Assembly: GCF_030704205.1 (NCBI RefSeq)
Contig: NZ_CP131913.1
Location: 558,001 to 622,000, forward strand
Length of the DNA stretch: 64,000 nt
From: Halomonas alkalicola
Lineage (GTDB): Bacteria > Pseudomonadota > Gammaproteobacteria > Pseudomonadales > Halomonadaceae
Direction of reading: 5' to 3'
Part shown: piece by piece, positions 63,027 through 64,000 of the stretch
Numbering within the stretch: the stretch's first letter is position 1
Layout: each line of letters starts with the position of its first letter
The notes under the pieces: model-generated
What the model was told of the DNA's origin: nothing
What the model saw: the letters and a program-made list of their open reading frames with translations, nothing else
The model's database searches: none
Made by a program: the position numbers and the translations under genes

Positions 63027-64000
63027 TTGAGCGGTCTGAAGGTACTGGCTGTTGGCATTGCTTATCAGGATTCGCCTCTTCAGCGCGAGTGGCTGTTGAG
63101 TAATGCCAGAACGCAGCCCTTTTCCTACTTACTTATAGCTCTTTGGAATCAATGGCGGCCGTCCAAGCAGCCGTGATCGCCGACCGCCGCTCCGGTCGCT
63201 CGCTTTCTGATGCTGTGGTGGTCTCGCAGGAGCGTCAGCTCAGTGCGGTCAGCTTCGGTAGCCCCTTCAGCAGCGTCGGCCACCACTTGTCGGCGGCGGC
63301 ACCCAGATGAACGGTGATTCGCCGAGCGTGCAGCCTCAGCGTGGCGGCGACCTTGAGCACCTGCTCGCGCATCCGGCTCAGGCTCCAGCCTTGTCGGGTT
63401 TGCCGCTCCAGGAGGCAGCGCAGGCCATGCAGGACCTGGTAGGCGTAGAGACTGAGCAGCAAGCTCACCTCGTTGCGCGCCATCACGTCCTGAACGGTGG
63501 AGGCGCCGCGATCGGTCGACGAGAGGTGCACGTCGAGCGCCGACTTCACTTCGCCCATGTGCGCCTCGGCGCTGCCGCGCTTGCGATAGAGTGCTAGGAC
63601 CTTCTCTGGCGGCCAGTCGAACTTGCTGAGGTTGGTGACCAGGAAGAAGGCATGCAGCAGCAGGTCATCGGGGCGCTCCTGCACGACCAGCACGACGCGC
63701 CGTGGTGCCGGCCAGGAACCGGCTTGGTACTCAAGGTCATGGCACCATTCTCGAGGCTGTTCAGGCGGTCGGCCGCGGGGCCGCTTCAGGTAGGGCGCCG
63801 CCAATTTTTGCAGGCCCTTGTGGCTGCGTAACCGGCCCAGATACTCGATGTCGCGCTCTTCCAGCGCCTCCAGCGTGTCGTTGTCGGTGAATCCGGCATC
63901 GATGCGCACCCGAACCTGGGCGCCAGTGCTCTCGTTGAGCCGCGTCACCAGATGGGGGATCCATGTATCGGCATTCTCAGCCGGGCCGGCGTTGCCCTCG
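63003..64000 (-). mobile_element. IS1380-family element, running off the right edge
   Basis: The left boundary is set where the monooxygenase reading stops making sense, at about 63003 (ccgccttattcacgagg). About 230 bases of non-coding IS end precede the transposase stop at 63235. The right end is outside the window, so the terminal repeats could not be compared. Confidence 0.7.
63235..64000 (-). CDS. IS1380-family transposase, partial
   Basis: The C-terminal 254 codons of a DDE transposase whose start lies beyond the right edge. The visible part begins EGNAGPAENADTWIPHLVTR and contains VRVRIDAGFTDNDTLEALEE (second catalytic Asp region of IS1380, RxDxGF) and LYRKRGSAEAHMGEVKSALD (catalytic Glu). 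The end is VHLGAAADKWWPTLLKGLPK. It is a different subgroup from the IS1380 fragment at 34012. No lesion is seen in the visible part. Confidence 0.88.
   Translation of the reverse strand, partial: EGNAGPAENADTWIPHLVTRLNESTGAQVRVRIDAGFTDNDTLEALEERDIEYLGRLRSHKGLQKLAAPYLKRPRGRPPEQPREWCHDLEYQAGSWPAPRRVVLVVQERPDDLLLHAFFLVTNLSKFDWPPEKVLALYRKRGSAEAHMGEVKSALDVHLSSTDRGASTVQDVMARNEVSLLLSLYAYQVLHGLRCLLERQTRQGWSLSRMREQVLKVAATLRLHARRITVHLGAAADKWWPTLLKGLPKLTALS

Overview
The window looks like a chromosome segment of a high-GC, heterotrophic gammaproteobacterium, most likely a Halomonas-type halophile. This is an inference from gene content: several TRAP and ABC uptake systems for amino-acid-like compounds, a LiuR-type leucine degradation operon, a chromosomal integron and typical IS families. 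No rRNA, tRNA or CRISPR array was seen.

Layout. 1-15.6 kb: nitrogen-compound catabolism, mostly on the minus strand. It holds the end of one TRAP system, a frameshifted short-chain dehydrogenase, a complete TRAP transporter followed by RidA and ornithine-cyclodeaminase-like genes and a chimeric histone-deacetylase/aminotransferase gene, an AraC regulator, an aldehyde dehydrogenase, a thiamine-diphosphate enzyme, a second deacetylase-family gene, an M20 amidohydrolase and a LysR regulator. 15.7-26.2 kb (plus strand): a carbamoylase-type amidohydrolase, a complete oligopeptide-type ABC transporter, an FAD oxidase, a DMT exporter, a GNAT and an aminotransferase. 26.2-32.4 kb: two paralogous small lipoproteins, an MFS transporter coupled to a 41-residue membrane peptide, a frameshifted GntP permease and a tungstate ABC transporter (tupBCA).

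32.46-43.68 kb is an 11.2 kb composite transposon. Two nearly identical IS66-family (ISBst12-like) copies bracket an AT-richer arginine deiminase operon (permease-arcA-arcB-arcC) and remnants of IS1380, IS3 and IS5 elements. The whole block is flanked by one perfect 8-bp duplication, ggatttga, so it probably moved in as a unit.

43.7-50.1 kb: an alpha/beta hydrolase, a decayed isoprenoid pair (idi with an in-frame stop and a truncated squalene/phytoene synthase), a LysR gene divergent from an sbtA-like bicarbonate transporter, and a solitary TnpB (IS200/IS605-type). 50.2-57.0 kb: the liuABCDE operon for leucine/isovalerate breakdown, behind a LiuR-type operator and ending in a strong terminator.

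57.05-61.9 kb is a chromosomal integron with an apparently intact intI and six cassettes, all oriented away from intI. From attI outward these are a YhhY-like acetyltransferase, a duplicate of it killed by one nonsense codon, a helix-hairpin-helix protein, an unknown protein, a YefM/YoeB toxin-antitoxin pair, and a two-gene cassette with an ADP-ribosyltransferase-like protein and an unknown partner. Six attC sites can be delimited, and in each cassette the attC core complements the cassette's own leading end. The window closes with an aspartate/glutamate racemase, a monooxygenase stub and an IS1380-family element running off the right edge.

Many genes carry single lesions (frameshifts in G or C runs, nonsense codons, truncations). 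Some may be sequencing errors, and these are flagged individually.
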